A stretch of DNA of 64,000 nt. Source: Triangularia verruculosa. Taxonomy: Eukaryota; Ascomycota; Sordariomycetes; Sordariales; Podosporaceae. Position numbers and translations under genes: made by a program. The DNA lies in contig MU863955.1 of assembly GCA_033296885.1 (NCBI GenBank), positions 1 through 64,000 on the forward strand, given 5' to 3'. Below, piece after piece: positions 10,406 through 21,371 of the stretch. How positions within the stretch are numbered: the first letter of the stretch is position 1; each line of letters starts with the position of its first letter. Below the pieces are notes generated by a model, which saw only the letters and a program-made list of their open reading frames with translations, did not search any database and had not been told where the DNA came from.

Positions 10406-12424
10406 ATGTCGACTGAAGGGAACACTGTCATTGGCCTGCTGGGTGGAGGGCAGCTGGGTCGCATGCTCTGTGAAGCCGCAAACCCCCTGGGAATCGACAT
10501 CGCCATTTTGGATGACCACAACGCACCAGCCAAGCAGGCGCACAACACCAACCGCCACGTTGTTGGCTCTTTCAAGGACCCCGAACGCATCAAGGAGCTC
10601 GCCACTCGCTCCGATTACCTCTCAGTCGAGATTGAGCATGTCGACACCGAGGTACTTGAGGAAATTGAAAAGAACGGTGTCCCGGTTGAGATCAACGGCG
10701 AGACCGTTACTCACAGACCACCAATCCACCCATCGTGGAGAACACTTCGTCTCATCCAGGATAAGTATCTTCAAAAGGAGCACTTCAAGGCCAGCGACAA
10801 GAACATTCCCATCGCTGAGCAAATAGCCATCGATTCAGGCGATGCCACCCTTGACTCCCTCAAAAAGGCTGGCCAGCAGTTTGGTTTCCCGTTCATGTTG
10901 AAGGCTCGCAAGGGAAGTTATGATGGAAGAGGAAACTTCAAGGTCAACAGTGAGGATGATTATGCGGAAGCAATCAAGGCATTGGGCACGTTGCCCCTTT
11001 ATGCTGAGAAGTGGGCCCCTTTTGTGAAGGAGCTCGCCGTCATGGTTATCCGGACAGAGGACAGCGACGGCAAGCTCAAGAGCTGTGTCGCCTACCCGGC
11101 AGTTGAGACTATTCATGAGGACAGCATCTGCACCAAGGTTTTCATGCCGCCAAGGGAGGTCTCCGAGGACACTTGTGAGAAGGCAAGGAAACTCGCTACT
11201 GAGGTCATCAGCACGTTATGGGGGAGGGGCGTTTTCGCCGTGGAGATGTTTCTGCTTGAGGATGGTAAGTCAGGCGCCGCGGGGTTTTTTTCTCAGCGAG
11301 CTAATATTATGTGTAGGCTCTCTCATGATCAACGAGGTTGCCCCTCGTCCTCACAACTCTGGTCACTACACCATTGAGGCTGTACCCTACATGTCACAAT
11401 ACAAGGCCCAGCTCCACGCCGTCCTCGACCTCCCGGTCCCTATGAAGCTCATTCCCAGAGTACAGTCCTCCATCATGCTCAACATCCTCGGTGGGGCCAA
11501 ACCGGACTCTCACCACCACCTCTCCAGCCTTGCGCGGAGCACTTTTGACGACAACATGGACGTGTATCTCCACCTCTACAACAAGGAGTCCAAGCCTAGC
11601 CGCAAGATCGGCCACATCACTATCACTGGATTCTGCTCGATCCAAGAGCTTGAGGCCAAGGCCAAGCCTTTCATTGAGCTTGTGGACCAAATCAGACAAG
11701 ACCGCCTTAAGGCGACCTCCGAGACCCTCCGCCCCACTCAGGAGACCAACGGGTCAGCTAAGCCTACCGATACCAACGCTACCAAGGGCACTTCTGAAAA
11801 CCATGTTGAGCCACAAGAGCTGGCTGCCGGGACGACCTCGAGCGATAAGCCTCTGGTTCTCGTAACGATGGGCTCAGACTCCGACCTCCCCGTCCTCAAG
11901 GCCGGTTTGGACATCTTGAAGGAGTTCAACGTGCCATATACTCTGGACATTACCTCTGCCCACCGCACGCCAAAGTACATGATGAAAGTCGCCGATGAGG
12001 CCGCTGGCAAGGGCATCAAGGTAATCATCGCTGCTGCCGGCGGTGCGGCCCATCTGCCGGGTATGATCTCTTCTGAGACGCCCCTGCCGGTTATCGGCGT
12101 ACCCGTCAAGGCTACCCATCTGGATGGCATTGATAGTTTGTTGAGCATTGTGCAGATGCCAGTAAGTTGGCCCCCCTTTTTTCTTTTCATATTCGACAGT
12201 GACTAATGAAGCGATTACAGAGAGGCGTCCCCACTGCCACGGTAGGCATCAACAACTCCACCAACGCTGCGCTGTTGGCCATCAGGATTCTGGGCTCGTT
12301 CGTGCCCGAGTATCAGCAGGCTATGAAGAAGTACCAGATCGATATGGAAGAGGCTGTCATTGTCAAGGGGACCAAGCTTAGGGAAGGTGGAGATGCGGCG
12401 TACTTGGCTGGTATGAAGAAGTAA
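10406..12424 (+). CDS. ADE2: Phosphoribosylaminoimidazole carboxylase (PurK-PurE fusion)
   Basis: Three exons: 10406-11264, 11317-12161 and 12221-12424, giving 575 residues from this ATG, close to the yeast enzyme (about 571). The N-terminal ATP-grasp PurK half starts VIGLLGGGQLGRMLCEAAN and includes IEHVDTEVL, YDGRGNF and NEVAPRPHNSGHYT. The C-terminal PurE half starts near LVTMGSDSDLPVLKAGLDIL and includes SAHRTP, AAAGGAAHLPGM and QMPRGVPTATVGINN. The enzyme carboxylates AIR to CAIR in purine synthesis. An in-frame ATG at 10226 would add 60 residues ending in an acidic run. I prefer the internal start because homology begins there, and its ATG has a purine at -3. A linker of about 65 residues rich in Thr, Asn and Glu joins the halves. 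Confidence 0.94.
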
Positions 12425-13582
12425 AAATGTAAGGATACGTATGTATACTGAAGGGTGGTTATGATGGGGAAAGGGGGTACACAAAAATGGGGATAGGCCT
12501 GGAGTAACTTGTAGGACTGGCGCCTATCTGTTTTCATTCTTTGGTGTAAAAACGTACGAATATATGGATGTTCATTCTAACGCTCATGATCAAGGAGTTG
12601 CTATCAGCCAGCTGGTCTTTTGACGATATGCTTTTGGCTATTTTCTACGACGCTCCGCTGGGTATTATTCATCCTTGGACTCTTCGGCCCCGGAAGACAA
12701 GCCGGCATTTTCAAAAGAGAGAAAAAGTCCAGAACTTTCCCTCTGGTATATCACATCGTCGTCATCGGCCGCTATCCGTGGTTGGCCCTTTCTGCCATGC
12801 GGGTTCTGGGAAAAAGAAGTGATATAATGTTCACGAGGAGGTAACTACCGGTAGGGTAAATTCTTTTTCATCTGAATAGATTGCCTATGACATCGTGCCT
12901 CTTAAAGCGAAGCTGGTCAGAGATGAATATGGATGTGTGAGGTCATCTCCGGAGCTAGAATTTTTTATGTCTGTAACGGCAACGTGGCGATGTTTCTGTC
13001 GACTTTTCTTTTTCCCTTCATGAGAGATGAGAGGTGCGGTACATAGAGGGGGAACGGACGGGTGACGTTGCTGGAGGGTTTGTTGGTGGGTGGCAGTGGT
13101 AACGGTGAATTGTGGAGTTGGTAGGTAGGTGGGGGGAGGGGTGGAATGGGAGTGGGATGAACGGTTGAGCGGAGAGGGAATAGGGGGCTCAGGGGTATTT
13201 ATTTGAGATGCAGGTGTGAGTGGAGATCATGATAGGCTCAGCTAGGTAACAGAGAAGTGAAAAGAAAATATTTGTTGGAAGCCGTCGGAGGGACGGAGAG
13301 GTCTATGAGTTAGGCTTTCGGACTGCAAAACAGAAATATGTTACTAACAAGCACAATGTAAAAAGCAAGAAGCCGTTGCGAATTGAGAGGTTAATCAGTG
13401 ATCAATTCACGTCAATACCGTAGGTAGTGTGTGATGAGTAAAAGGCAAACGAAACCGCTCAGACAGTTTGAATTTACACTTTGTAGTTTTTGCGTCGACA
13501 ATCTCATCCCTCAATCCACGAAATCCTTAACCCCTTTTGACATATTTCTTCCACTTCGGTTTCATCCCATCATCTCTATATC
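12425..13582. other. Convergent intergenic region after ADE2
   Basis: About 1.16 kb between ADE2 (+) and the secreted protein gene (-). The middle (13020-13210) is G-rich on the plus strand with GGTGG/GGGAG runs. No conserved open frame is seen. Confidence 0.5.
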
Positions 13583-14359
13583 TTACTCCTCATCTCGGGG
13601 TCCAACTGTAAGGATAGGGTATGTAGAGGTAGGGATTGGCACTGGAACAATTCTCACACTGGTCGTGACCTTGCAAGGAGGAGCAGAGAAGGTAGGCCAG
13701 GGCTTGCAGTCGGGGAAGCATCTATTCCATGGCGTCAACAATCTTCATCTCATTACCTGGTACCGTCATAATACAGTGGGGAAGCTTACCCGCCATACAT
13801 CATCCCGCATTCATTGATGTAATCAGCACACACGGTCATTCCAGACCCATTGCAGGTGGAGGAGGGCTTGGGAGTAGTGGTTGGCTTCTTGGTGGTGGTG
13901 GGTGTGGGCGTCTTGGAGGTGCTGGTTGGCTTTTTGGAAGTAGCTGTGGCCTTGGCGGTGGTAATGGTTTTCTTGGTCGTGGTGGTTGCCTTCTTGGTGG
14001 AGGTCGTCAAGGTGCGCTTGGAGGTCGTGCTGGTAGTCTTCTTGGTAGCAGACGGTGTCAACTGGACCACCTTGGTTGTGACGACAGTGGAGGTGGCCGG
14101 GCAAGGCGGCGGCTTAGGCTTCTGGTCAACCTTGCAGACATTGTAGCAGCTTTGATCGTGTTAGCAAGTGTTGTTGAAATCGACGGCAAGATTAGAAGCG
14201 AAAATACCCTCCATATTTGATTCCACAGGCATTCAAAGCATCGATGCAAAGGATCTGCTCGACGCATGGCTCCTCGGTAGGCGGTGCATCAGCCACGGGG
14301 GCAGCCACTGCGAACCCACCCAAGACAACAAGAGAAGAAAGAACTGTCGTCAACTGCAT
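13583..14359 (-). CDS. Secreted protein with two six-cysteine modules flanking a Thr/Lys-rich linker
   Basis: Three exons: 14208-14359, 13790-14149 and 13583-13721, giving 216 residues. MQLTTVLSSLVVLGGFAVAA is a clear signal peptide. Two copies of a module follow, with spacing C-x5/7-C-x6-C-x6-C-x3-C-x10-C. The first contains LNACGIKYGGCYNVC and ends PPPC; the second contains INECGMMYGGCFPDC and ends APPC. Between them lie about 70 residues of Thr, Lys, Ser and Pro, likely O-glycosylated. Both introns fall at the same place in the module, after YGG in phase 2 (58 and 68 nt), so module and intron seem to have been duplicated together. I do not recognise a named family. A wall-associated or secreted effector-like role is possible but is inference. 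The start ATG is the first one giving the signal peptide. Confidence 0.8.
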
Positions 14360-16550
14360 GATGATGAATGGGTCAAGTAAGACGGCGGAGGAGTTACAAG
14401 ATTCCAAGAAAGGAAGGTGAGGCACGAGGAGTAAGGGAAGTGCGTGCTTGGGTTGACAGATGGCGAGGGACAAGACCAGACATATACACATGTGCTACAC
14501 ACACCCAGGCACTCAGACGGCCGCACATAAGCCAGACCGTGACGCCGTCCGTTCTGGTTATAGAAACCTCTTCGGCCAGCAGCCAAGCAAATAGTTGGAA
14601 TGCAACAGCCCGCCATGTATTGCTCGTGTTCAAGCCCATAAACCTGCAACGGCTGGGTCTACTACCTTGCCTCGCCAGCTCAGGTGAGGGTGCTTAAACG
14701 AAGAGTGGTAAACTCGGTATTGACCATTGGATTCTTCCAGCCATTGGACATCAATCGATGGTAGAGCTACGTGCTGCTACAGTATCAAACGAGCGCCACA
14801 CAATGGAAGCCAAGCCGGATAGGTCTCAGCATCCAAGACAGAAAGGAGTAATCAGGGAAAGACATTCCGACTTACATACTTTTGACTATAATGTAGGGAG
14901 TTGAAAATCTTTGAAAAAGGTAGGGTTACGTACAATGTCTTAGCCTGCGCAAGTAATAGCCTAAGGTGAGCTGATCCCCCCGGATTTCCCGGAGCGGTTG
15001 AAAAGGGAACCATTCGTCTTGCACACCAACACACTTGCGCAAAAAAATTCAGACATCTAGCAATATCCCATCCGGGATTGGACCGCATGGAGATTTAGAG
15101 GAAACAACAGCACAGACAACAAGGAAAACTCTCCGCTGTCCCAAGACAGGTACCGCTGCAACCCACTGCTAAGGGTCCTTGGACGTTTCCAAACGACCAT
15201 TGTTCTCTGCCCTGCTGCCATGCGGGTGCCGTCCATTCATTTTATCTTCCCATGTTCCGGCAGTCTGTAGCGTTGCAGCCGTGGAGGACACTTACACATG
15301 TATCCATGATACAGGACCTAGCGTCGGTTTGCATGTAGAATGTTCCTGTGGTTTGGAAAGGACCAAGAAAAACACGGCGAGTGTCCTTGTTCCTGAAATA
15401 GGGTGCCTCGCCCAATCGAAGGCCTTGCCTGGGACGAACATCCGCTGCAACATAAACTTAATATCAACCGCGTTCCGTCTGTGGTTCACTGGGGTTGGAC
15501 GAGGAGAGGGACAGAAAAGAGAAGAAGCAATGAGAGAGAGACGTTGCTTTGCGGCCGCGGTTGTCGACGGCTTCGTACGGACGGAGGGCGTAAATCCTAT
15601 CTCGAAAATTGTTCGATGGGCGGTTCCCATTAATTGTTTGTGCACCCGCGCGGCTGTCGGGTCCGTGAGTCGAAGAGGAAGGAGGCATTGTCAAACTCGG
15701 CGTGGGGTTGTTTCTGCCATGTGGTTCTTGACTGAAATCACAGCTGGGGGAAAAGCCGGGGAATATCTAATAAGCCACTGGCCCATGCTGGTGGGATGTC
15801 AAGTGTGTCGTTGTCTAACGGGCATGAGGTCAGAGATGGAAATGACGCTTCTAGAACCGATAGAAGCCACATGGCCAGGGCAAGAGTACCTACCTGCCTC
15901 ACCGTCGGGAGTAATCTCATCTTCATCTCCTGCCGCGGTACAAAAAGGAAGGCGACAGTGGCAAGCCGTGTGTCTGTGTTCTCCTGTCCCTCTTTTCTGT
16001 AAGCCGCAATCTGCAACATCTGCCGACCTGCCGTCGGGGTTTTCATCCAAGCCTTTCGCTTCAGCATCCTCACGCTTCTCTCGTTATCGTTTTCTGCACA
16101 GATAGATGAGCCGATGAAGCCCTCAACCAGGTGTGTGGAGATGCTAAAAATAACAGACACAAGAAGCAAACAATTAATCAATTCGACTTTTTGCGGGGTG
16201 GGAAACGAAGGAAAGGCTCTGGAAGAAAAGGATCGCCCAGAGATAGCGGTTGAATTGGCCAACGTTGCTGTACAATTTGGCTTAATTGCCCCCGGAAGTA
16301 TGCCAAGAACGCACTGGCAATGTAAGTCGGTACAACGAGCAAACAAACGCGTGACGTTGGCGTGTGGGGTTGTTCTTGCCATTGTGTGTAGGTGTGGTGT
16401 AGGTGGGTAGGGGGCAAGATCATCACGAGAGGGCAGCAGGACATGAGATAATGGCAAGGATGGAGTGTTGAAGTGTGGTCGAGTAGGGGACGAGAAGGCA
16501 TCTCTGGTGATGATGTGATCAGTGAGATGAAGGCGACAGCAAGCTGGAGA

Positions 16551-16560
16551 AGTATATAAG
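16551..16560 (+). promoter_or_regulatory. TATA box for the secreted protein gene at 16781
   Basis: AGTATATAAG lies 221 bp before the start codon. If used, transcription would begin near 16580-16600, placing the GAGT repeat array within the 5' leader. Inferred from sequence and position only. Confidence 0.5.
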
Positions 16561-16626
16561 ACGACGCCACCGCCGGCACGAAACCGACATTATCACCGCC
16601 ATCAACAGTTTCACAAGCTTCTTCAG

Positions 16627-16722
16627 ACCCGAGTTCCTCAGCATCAAACCCGAGTGCTTGAAACACCAGATCTGAGTACACCAGACTCGAGTACAATAGA
16701 CCTGAGTGCTTCAGAACCGAGT
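16627..16722 (+). repeat. Degenerate GAGT repeat array in the 5' leader
   Basis: Six copies of a (C/T)(C/T)GAGT core, most followed by a C or A-rich tail, begin at 16631, 16652, 16674, 16689, 16704 and 16719. Spacings are 21, 22, 15, 15 and 15 nt. The array lies between a TATA-like element and the start codon at 16781. Confidence 0.7.
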
Positions 16723-16780
16723 ATTATCTCTCTTTTCCCCTACAACCTCACCACCAAAGCCTCACTCCATCACCACCAAA

Positions 16781-17443
16781 ATGAAGTTCCAAGCCGTCCT
16801 CCTCGCCGCTCTCTCGGCCACCGGTCTTGCCTCCCCTATCCCCGAGGCTCAGCCTAAGCCCCAGCTCGTCCCAGCCTACACCCTCCGTCTTTCTTCGTAA
16901 GTCAGACTGTCAACATCCCATCCTGATAACCCAACCCTCTAACCGACGATCAACCACCCCTGCCCCTTACCGTCACTGACCACCACCACCCACCCCAGCC
17001 GCACCGCCTCCCTCGACGGCAAATACCTGACCCTCTCCAACACCACCCTCGGCGTCTTCCACTCCTCCCCCTCCCCCAAATTCTACCCCGTCCGCAACCC
17101 CGACACCAACCTCCTCGAACTCCACTCCACCTCCTCCAAGTCCACCCTCGCCCTCGTCGGCACCCACGGCCTCCTCGAGCTCTCGGCCCTCCCCGACCCC
17201 GCCGCCGTCACCGTCCCCACCGGAACGACTCTCGACTGGCAAAACTTTGATCTCAGCGAAGACGACTCGGCCGGCTCCCTCACCTACGCCGGCAGCAATA
17301 AGCAAGGCGGCTGGGTCGCCTTCCCCGTTGGCCGCGGCGGCCAGCAGGGCGAGTGGGTTGTCAAGTGGAAGGACACCACCGCCACCACGATCCAGAACTT
17401 CATCCCCGTCAAGGTTGTTTATGAGGTTACCGAGGGCTTGTAA
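16781..17443 (+). CDS. Small secreted protein, family unknown
   Basis: Two exons, 16781-16896 and 16999-17443, joined in frame (S at the junction) across a 102-nt GTAAGT...CCCCAG intron; 186 residues. The protein starts MKFQAVLLAALSATGLAS, a typical signal peptide followed by PIPEAQP. The mature part has no cysteine and is rich in Thr, Ser and short beta-type segments (DGKYLTLSNTTLGVF, GGWVAFPVGRGGQQGEWVVK), suggesting an all-beta secreted fold. I do not recognise a domain. Third positions are very C-rich, which in filamentous fungi usually indicates high expression. It is preceded by a TATA-like box and a repeated leader element and is divergent from the six-cysteine secreted protein. Confidence 0.78.
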
Positions 17444-17965
17444 GTCCCAATGTCTCGTGAAAAGAACTAGGAGGGGCGAAAAAGGGGGTTTGCCAAGAAA
17501 GTTGTCATCTTGAGTGGTTTGTTAGGTTGTTTTTGTTAGGACCCAGCTGGGAAGGGGGGAGGATCAAAAAAGTTGTCTCTTCATACCTTGTTTTCTTACT
17601 GCTCCCTGATTCATATCTTCATACTCGAATCAACAAAACTTTGATGTTGGAAGAAAAAGTGTGCTTGATTGCTTTGCTTTCGTGACTGCATAAATCCTTA
17701 ACCATCAAAACAAAAAAACCTATCAAAAAGGGAAAAAAAGCATTTCCATTGCTGTTACTCTGACAAAGTAAACTCCAACCATGCAGGAGACAAAGGTACA
17801 AGTTTACACATATCTAGTTAGAAAAAGAGTCCCGAGTACTTTGGACTTGTTCAAAAAACCACACAACCAGGTGGCTTCTCTTTTTTCATATCCCAAACTC
17901 CCACGTCCTGGCTTCTATACCACAACTTTCCGCTCTCTCGTCACCACCCCTCAGCCATATTTAAT
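17444..17965. other. Convergent intergenic region
   Basis: About 520 bp, AT-rich, between the small secreted protein (+) and SDH2 (-). It holds the presumed 3' UTRs. No other feature is seen. Confidence 0.5.
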
Positions 17966-18976
17966 TTAAAAAGCCATCTGCTTCTTGATGGACTGGATCG
18001 CTTGGCCGGGGTTAAGACCCTTGGGGCATGTCCTTGTGCAGTTGAGAATGGTGTGGCAGCGGTACAAGCTCATCGAGTTGTTGAGGGCATCCTGGCGCTG
18101 GAGGGTCTTCTCGTCACGGGAATCAACAAGCCATCTGTAAGACTGGAGGAGGATGGCGGGGCCGAGGTACTCCTCGGAGTTCCACCAGTATGAAGGGCAA
18201 GAGGTCGAGCAGCACGCGCAGAGAATGCACTCGTAAAGACCGTCGAGCTTCTTGCGGTCGGCCTTAGTCTGTCTGTACTCCCTTCCCTATTCATGGTGTC
18301 AGTAGCCTGCGGGAATGCTCGGAATATCTTCTGTCAGGTAGCCTTACATCTGGGGCGGGGGTATCTCTTTGAAGGTAAGGCTTAATGGACTTGTACTGCT
18401 TGTAGAACTGGGTAAGATCGGGGACCAGATCCTTGACGACGTAGGTGTGCGGGAGCGGGTAGATCTTCATGTCGGCCTTGTCCTCGTCGGGAATGCGGCC
18501 TGTCGCATACATAATATCAGCATCCATGCGCTTTCAAAATCCTTGCCGCTTCAGCCCCTCCCCCACTATATATCTCAGGACTTGGACATACACAAGCAAG
18601 CCAGGGTGTTGGTGCCGTTGATGTTCATGGCACAAGAACCGCAAATACCCTCTCTGCAGCTGCGGCGGAAGGTGAGGGTAGGGTCGATCTCGTTCTTGAT
18701 GCGGATGAGGGCGTCGAGAACCATGGGGCCGGTCTTGTTAAGGTCGAGGGTGTAGGACTGCATCTTAGGCTTCTCGGAGGGTTGGTCGGGGTTCCAGCGG
18801 TAGATCTGGAAGGTCTTGAGGTTGCCCTGCTCGGAAGCGGTGTTGTTCTGCTGGGCGGCATCGGCGAGCTGGGCCATGCCACGGAAGGCAGCCGGGACAG
18901 CGGCGGCCATGCGAAGCGAAGGCCTCGCGGCGGCAGCGCCGAAGAGAGCAGAAGCGGTAGAGCGGAGAACGGCCAT
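17966..18976 (-). CDS. SDH2: Succinate dehydrogenase iron-sulfur subunit (complex II)
   Basis: Three exons: 18592-18976, 18348-18499 and 17966-18286, giving 285 residues. The N-terminus (MAVLRSTASALFG...RPSLRM) is a mitochondrial presequence rich in Ala and Arg. The [2Fe-2S] ligands lie in SCREGICGSC and the downstream TLACLC; the second cluster domain carries CILCACCSTSCP and CHTILNCTRTCPKG for the [4Fe-4S] and [3Fe-4S] centres. The protein passes electrons from the flavoprotein SDH1 to ubiquinone at the inner membrane. The splice joining CLC to RIPDEDK restores the conserved order. A CCAAT motif at 19167-19171, about 190 bp upstream, fits control by the HAP complex, which is known for respiratory genes; here it is inference. 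Confidence 0.95.
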
Positions 18977-19596
18977 CGTGAACGTTGTTGACGTCGGCTT
19001 GAGAGGCTGTGGTGGTGCCAGGACCGGGTATCAAAGGGACAGAAATAAGGAAAAGGCCTCGGGACGGCTATGGCAACGCTGTGGTTGAAGTTGGTGGCAC
19101 TGAATTGGTAGTGGAGGGTCATCGATCTTCACATTCGGTTTCCCGGATCACCTCGGCAAAATCTGACCAATCATTTCCACTGAATTTCAATTGAAGCAAC
19201 CGCGTCCGCTGCCGTCCACGCCCGAAGACCATCCCAAAACAGTTTAGCTGCTTATGTAAGGCACCTTTTGCACTGCTTGAAGGCTTTAAACTTTTGGCGG
19301 CGCCAGTTGCCACGGCCGAGACGTCACTCGCTTCCGCGACTTCGCGCGCACGTCCCGATCCGGTTCAGACAATGACGGCTCGATTGATATGAGGGCAACA
19401 ACGCTTTCAGATCAAAAGTCCCGACCTGTCTGCGTTGGGACCCTCCATCAATTCCAAAAGTAGTTTTATAAAGATCCATGAAGCACATCGTGAGATGGAA
19501 AGTAGGCATGTGATAACCTTCATCCAGACAAGGCTGTATGACCTCACATGAGATGAGATGGGATGAAGACCAACTCGACCTAGTCAGAACTCCCAT
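18977..19596. promoter_or_regulatory. SDH2 upstream region
   Basis: About 620 bp upstream of SDH2 and downstream of the MEI5-like gene. A CCAAT box is at 19167-19171. No gene is supported. Confidence 0.5.
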
Positions 19597-20490
19597 CTAA
19601 TCCTTCCACTTTTCTTCCCCGGGGTCCCATCCCAACACTTCCGGTTCGATATTCAGACTCTTCAACATCATGAGCATCGTGAACCCCTCTGCATCATCAC
19701 CCTCCTCCTCTTTCTGGCCCTGGTGCTCACAATCCTCTCCCTCAAGCTCACTCCTTAAACCCTCATCTTCCTCACCGTCTCCTTCAACCCTCTTCTTCCC
19801 ACCAGGCTCATCGTCCCAATCACCAAACCGTCGTTTTCTACTCTCCCTCCACGCTCCAGCACCTCCCATTCCATCCACCCTCCCCTTGACGACCTCGAAC
19901 AACTCCTCCGCCGCCTGCCTGCTCGCCACCTTCCACTTTCCTATTAATTCCTTCAGCTCGGCATCAACCTCTGCGCCTGGTCTCTTCCTCCGTGAAGCTC
20001 CTTCAATCCGTCTGGCTTGCCTGACCAGTTCAAGCTCCTTCTCAACCTTTTTCATCTGTAAGTCCAAGTCTCGGTGTGAGCGTTGGATCCGCTGTAGCAG
20101 ATCACCGTGCCCATGATTGGTAGAACTATTGTTTTGCTGCCGTTGTTTCAGCGGTGAAGGTGACGAGACAGGTTTGAAGCTTTTCTGTAAAAGCAATGGC
20201 CTCCGGACTGTGCTGTTTGACCCTAGCCTAAGGGGTGATGGGGCAGCTGGTCGGGAGGGTGTAGCTGGGATTGATGTTGGCGGGCGTGAAAGGGGATTGG
20301 TAGATCGAGCCAGACTGGGTGAGTTCCGGGTTGGAGTTGCGTTGATACCAGAAGTGGTGGCGGTGGGACTTTGTTGCGCCTGCCGGTTGATCATTGGCGA
20401 TCTAAACGGTTTTTTAAGAGTCGCGTTTGCTGCGTCCACGCGCCGGCGTTTGGCGGAGGGGATGTCGGGCGTATTTTGCGATGAGGCCAT
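19597..20490 (-). CDS. Probable MEI5/SFR1 recombination mediator
   Basis: A single-exon frame of 297 residues from MASSQNTPDIPSAKRRRV. The N-terminal half is disordered, rich in Ser, Thr and Pro, and includes LKKPFRSP, the KPF(R/K)SP signature seen in Mei5/Sfr1 proteins. A coiled coil follows near residues 135-175 (LLQRIQRSHRDLDLQMKKVE). The end reads FTMLMMLKSLNIEPEVLGWD, like the Mei5 C-terminus. Sfr1/Mei5 pairs with Swi5/Sae3 and loads Rad51 or Dmc1 during homologous recombination. The frame is open to an upstream ATG at 20610 that would add 40 residues. I chose the internal start because it begins the disordered region typical of the family. Family assignment is by motif recognition only. 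Confidence 0.65.
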   Translation of the reverse strand: MASSQNTPDIPSAKRRRVDAANATLKKPFRSPMINRQAQQSPTATTSGINATPTRNSPSLARSTNPLSRPPTSIPATPSRPAAPSPLRLGSNSTVRRPLLLQKSFKPVSSPSPLKQRQQNNSSTNHGHGDLLQRIQRSHRDLDLQMKKVEKELELVRQARRIEGASRRKRPGAEVDAELKELIGKWKVASRQAAEELFEVVKGRVDGMGGAGAWRESRKRRFGDWDDEPGGKKRVEGDGEEDEGLRSELEGEDCEHQGQKEEEGDDAEGFTMLMMLKSLNIEPEVLGWDPGEEKWKD

Positions 20491-20812
20491 TGTTGAAAGA
20501 GAGAATTCGGCAGTCTCAGTGATACATTGCCTTGTGTTGAGATGGAGATTGATGTTGTGAAGTTGTTGAGATGCCTGTTCTGTGATGTAAGCAGAAAGAT
20601 GTAAATCCATTGGGGAGTGTTGAGTGGTAGGTGCTTAGGCCGGATGAATCTTGTTAGGCACCCGACGCCCAGGAGAAAATCCAAAACTCAAATGGGGGAC
20701 TTGCAGTAAGAATTCATAACAGCTTGTAGACAAGATGAGGGTATGCAATCATATAAGTGTCAATGTGGGAGACCGAGGCGCAGACAATAAATCAATAAAT
20801 CCTGACTGCTCG

Positions 20813-20823
20813 AACCCTAACCC
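20813..20823 (-). repeat. Telomere-repeat-like motif AACCCTAACCC
   Basis: An 11-nt match to the fungal telomere repeat, upstream of the MEI5-like gene. One of three such motifs in the window. Confidence 0.5.
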
Positions 20824-21212
20824 TTCCTCTACTCTGCACCTGACCTTGCCGTCCTCCTCTCCATGATTCGCTCCTTCCTCCTCACAGTGACTCGCTCCTT
20901 CTCTTTTCAGCGACTGGCTCCTTCCTCCATGCCTATAAACTCGAGTGCCAGGAAACAACAGCCTTCTACGCACCTTCCGTCTTCCAGCTTCATCCACCGA
21001 TCCCTGTTCAACCGGCGCTCCAGCCCCGTTCAGTGTCTTTGTCTTGAGGTCTAACGGCTAGGGTTTTCGTAGCGAGCCCCTAACAGGCCGGTGATCCTTC
21101 TATACCTACCTACCTTATATGTGGATGGTCGTTAGAAAAGTAGTAGTGTTGGGGAATTGCAGTATATGGTGAGAAGAGGGAAAGGGGCGGTGGTGAAAAG
21201 GGGTAATGGGGT

Positions 21213-21250
21213 ATTGGTGTAAAAGGTAATGGGGTAATGGTGTAAAGGGA
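21213..21250. repeat. Short tandem-like GGGGTAATGGTGTAAA repeats
   Basis: GGTAATGGGGTATTGGTGTAAAAGG is followed closely by TAATGGGGTAATGGTGTAAAGG, giving about two copies of a 20-nt unit (one with an extra base change). Non-coding and downstream of the chromate transporter gene. Confidence 0.55.
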
Positions 21251-21371
21251 TGTAACCGGAGCCATCGTGGGGAGAGCATAACTGAATTTTAAATTATCCA
21301 ACTATTCTTATATTGCTCGCTTCCTCATCTTCTTCATATTATTGTCCTCGCATCAAATTACCATCACCATC

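Larger units (their letters stand above)
14360..16780. promoter_or_regulatory. Long divergent region between two secreted-protein genes
   Basis: About 2.4 kb upstream of both the 13.6 kb (-) and 16.8 kb (+) genes. It contains a TATA-like AGTATATAAG at 16551 and a GAGT repeat array. There is also an unusually long open frame at 15179-16105 (+), overlapped by another at 15738-16457 (-). Neither open frame looks protein-like. Confidence 0.45.
20491..21371. other. Intergenic region with telomere-like motif
   Basis: About 880 bp between two minus-strand genes. CCCTAACCC-type sequence at 20813-20823, a TACCTACCTACC run near 21108-21118, and short GGTGTAAA/GGGGTAATGG repeats at 21190-21250. No gene is supported. 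Confidence 0.5.
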
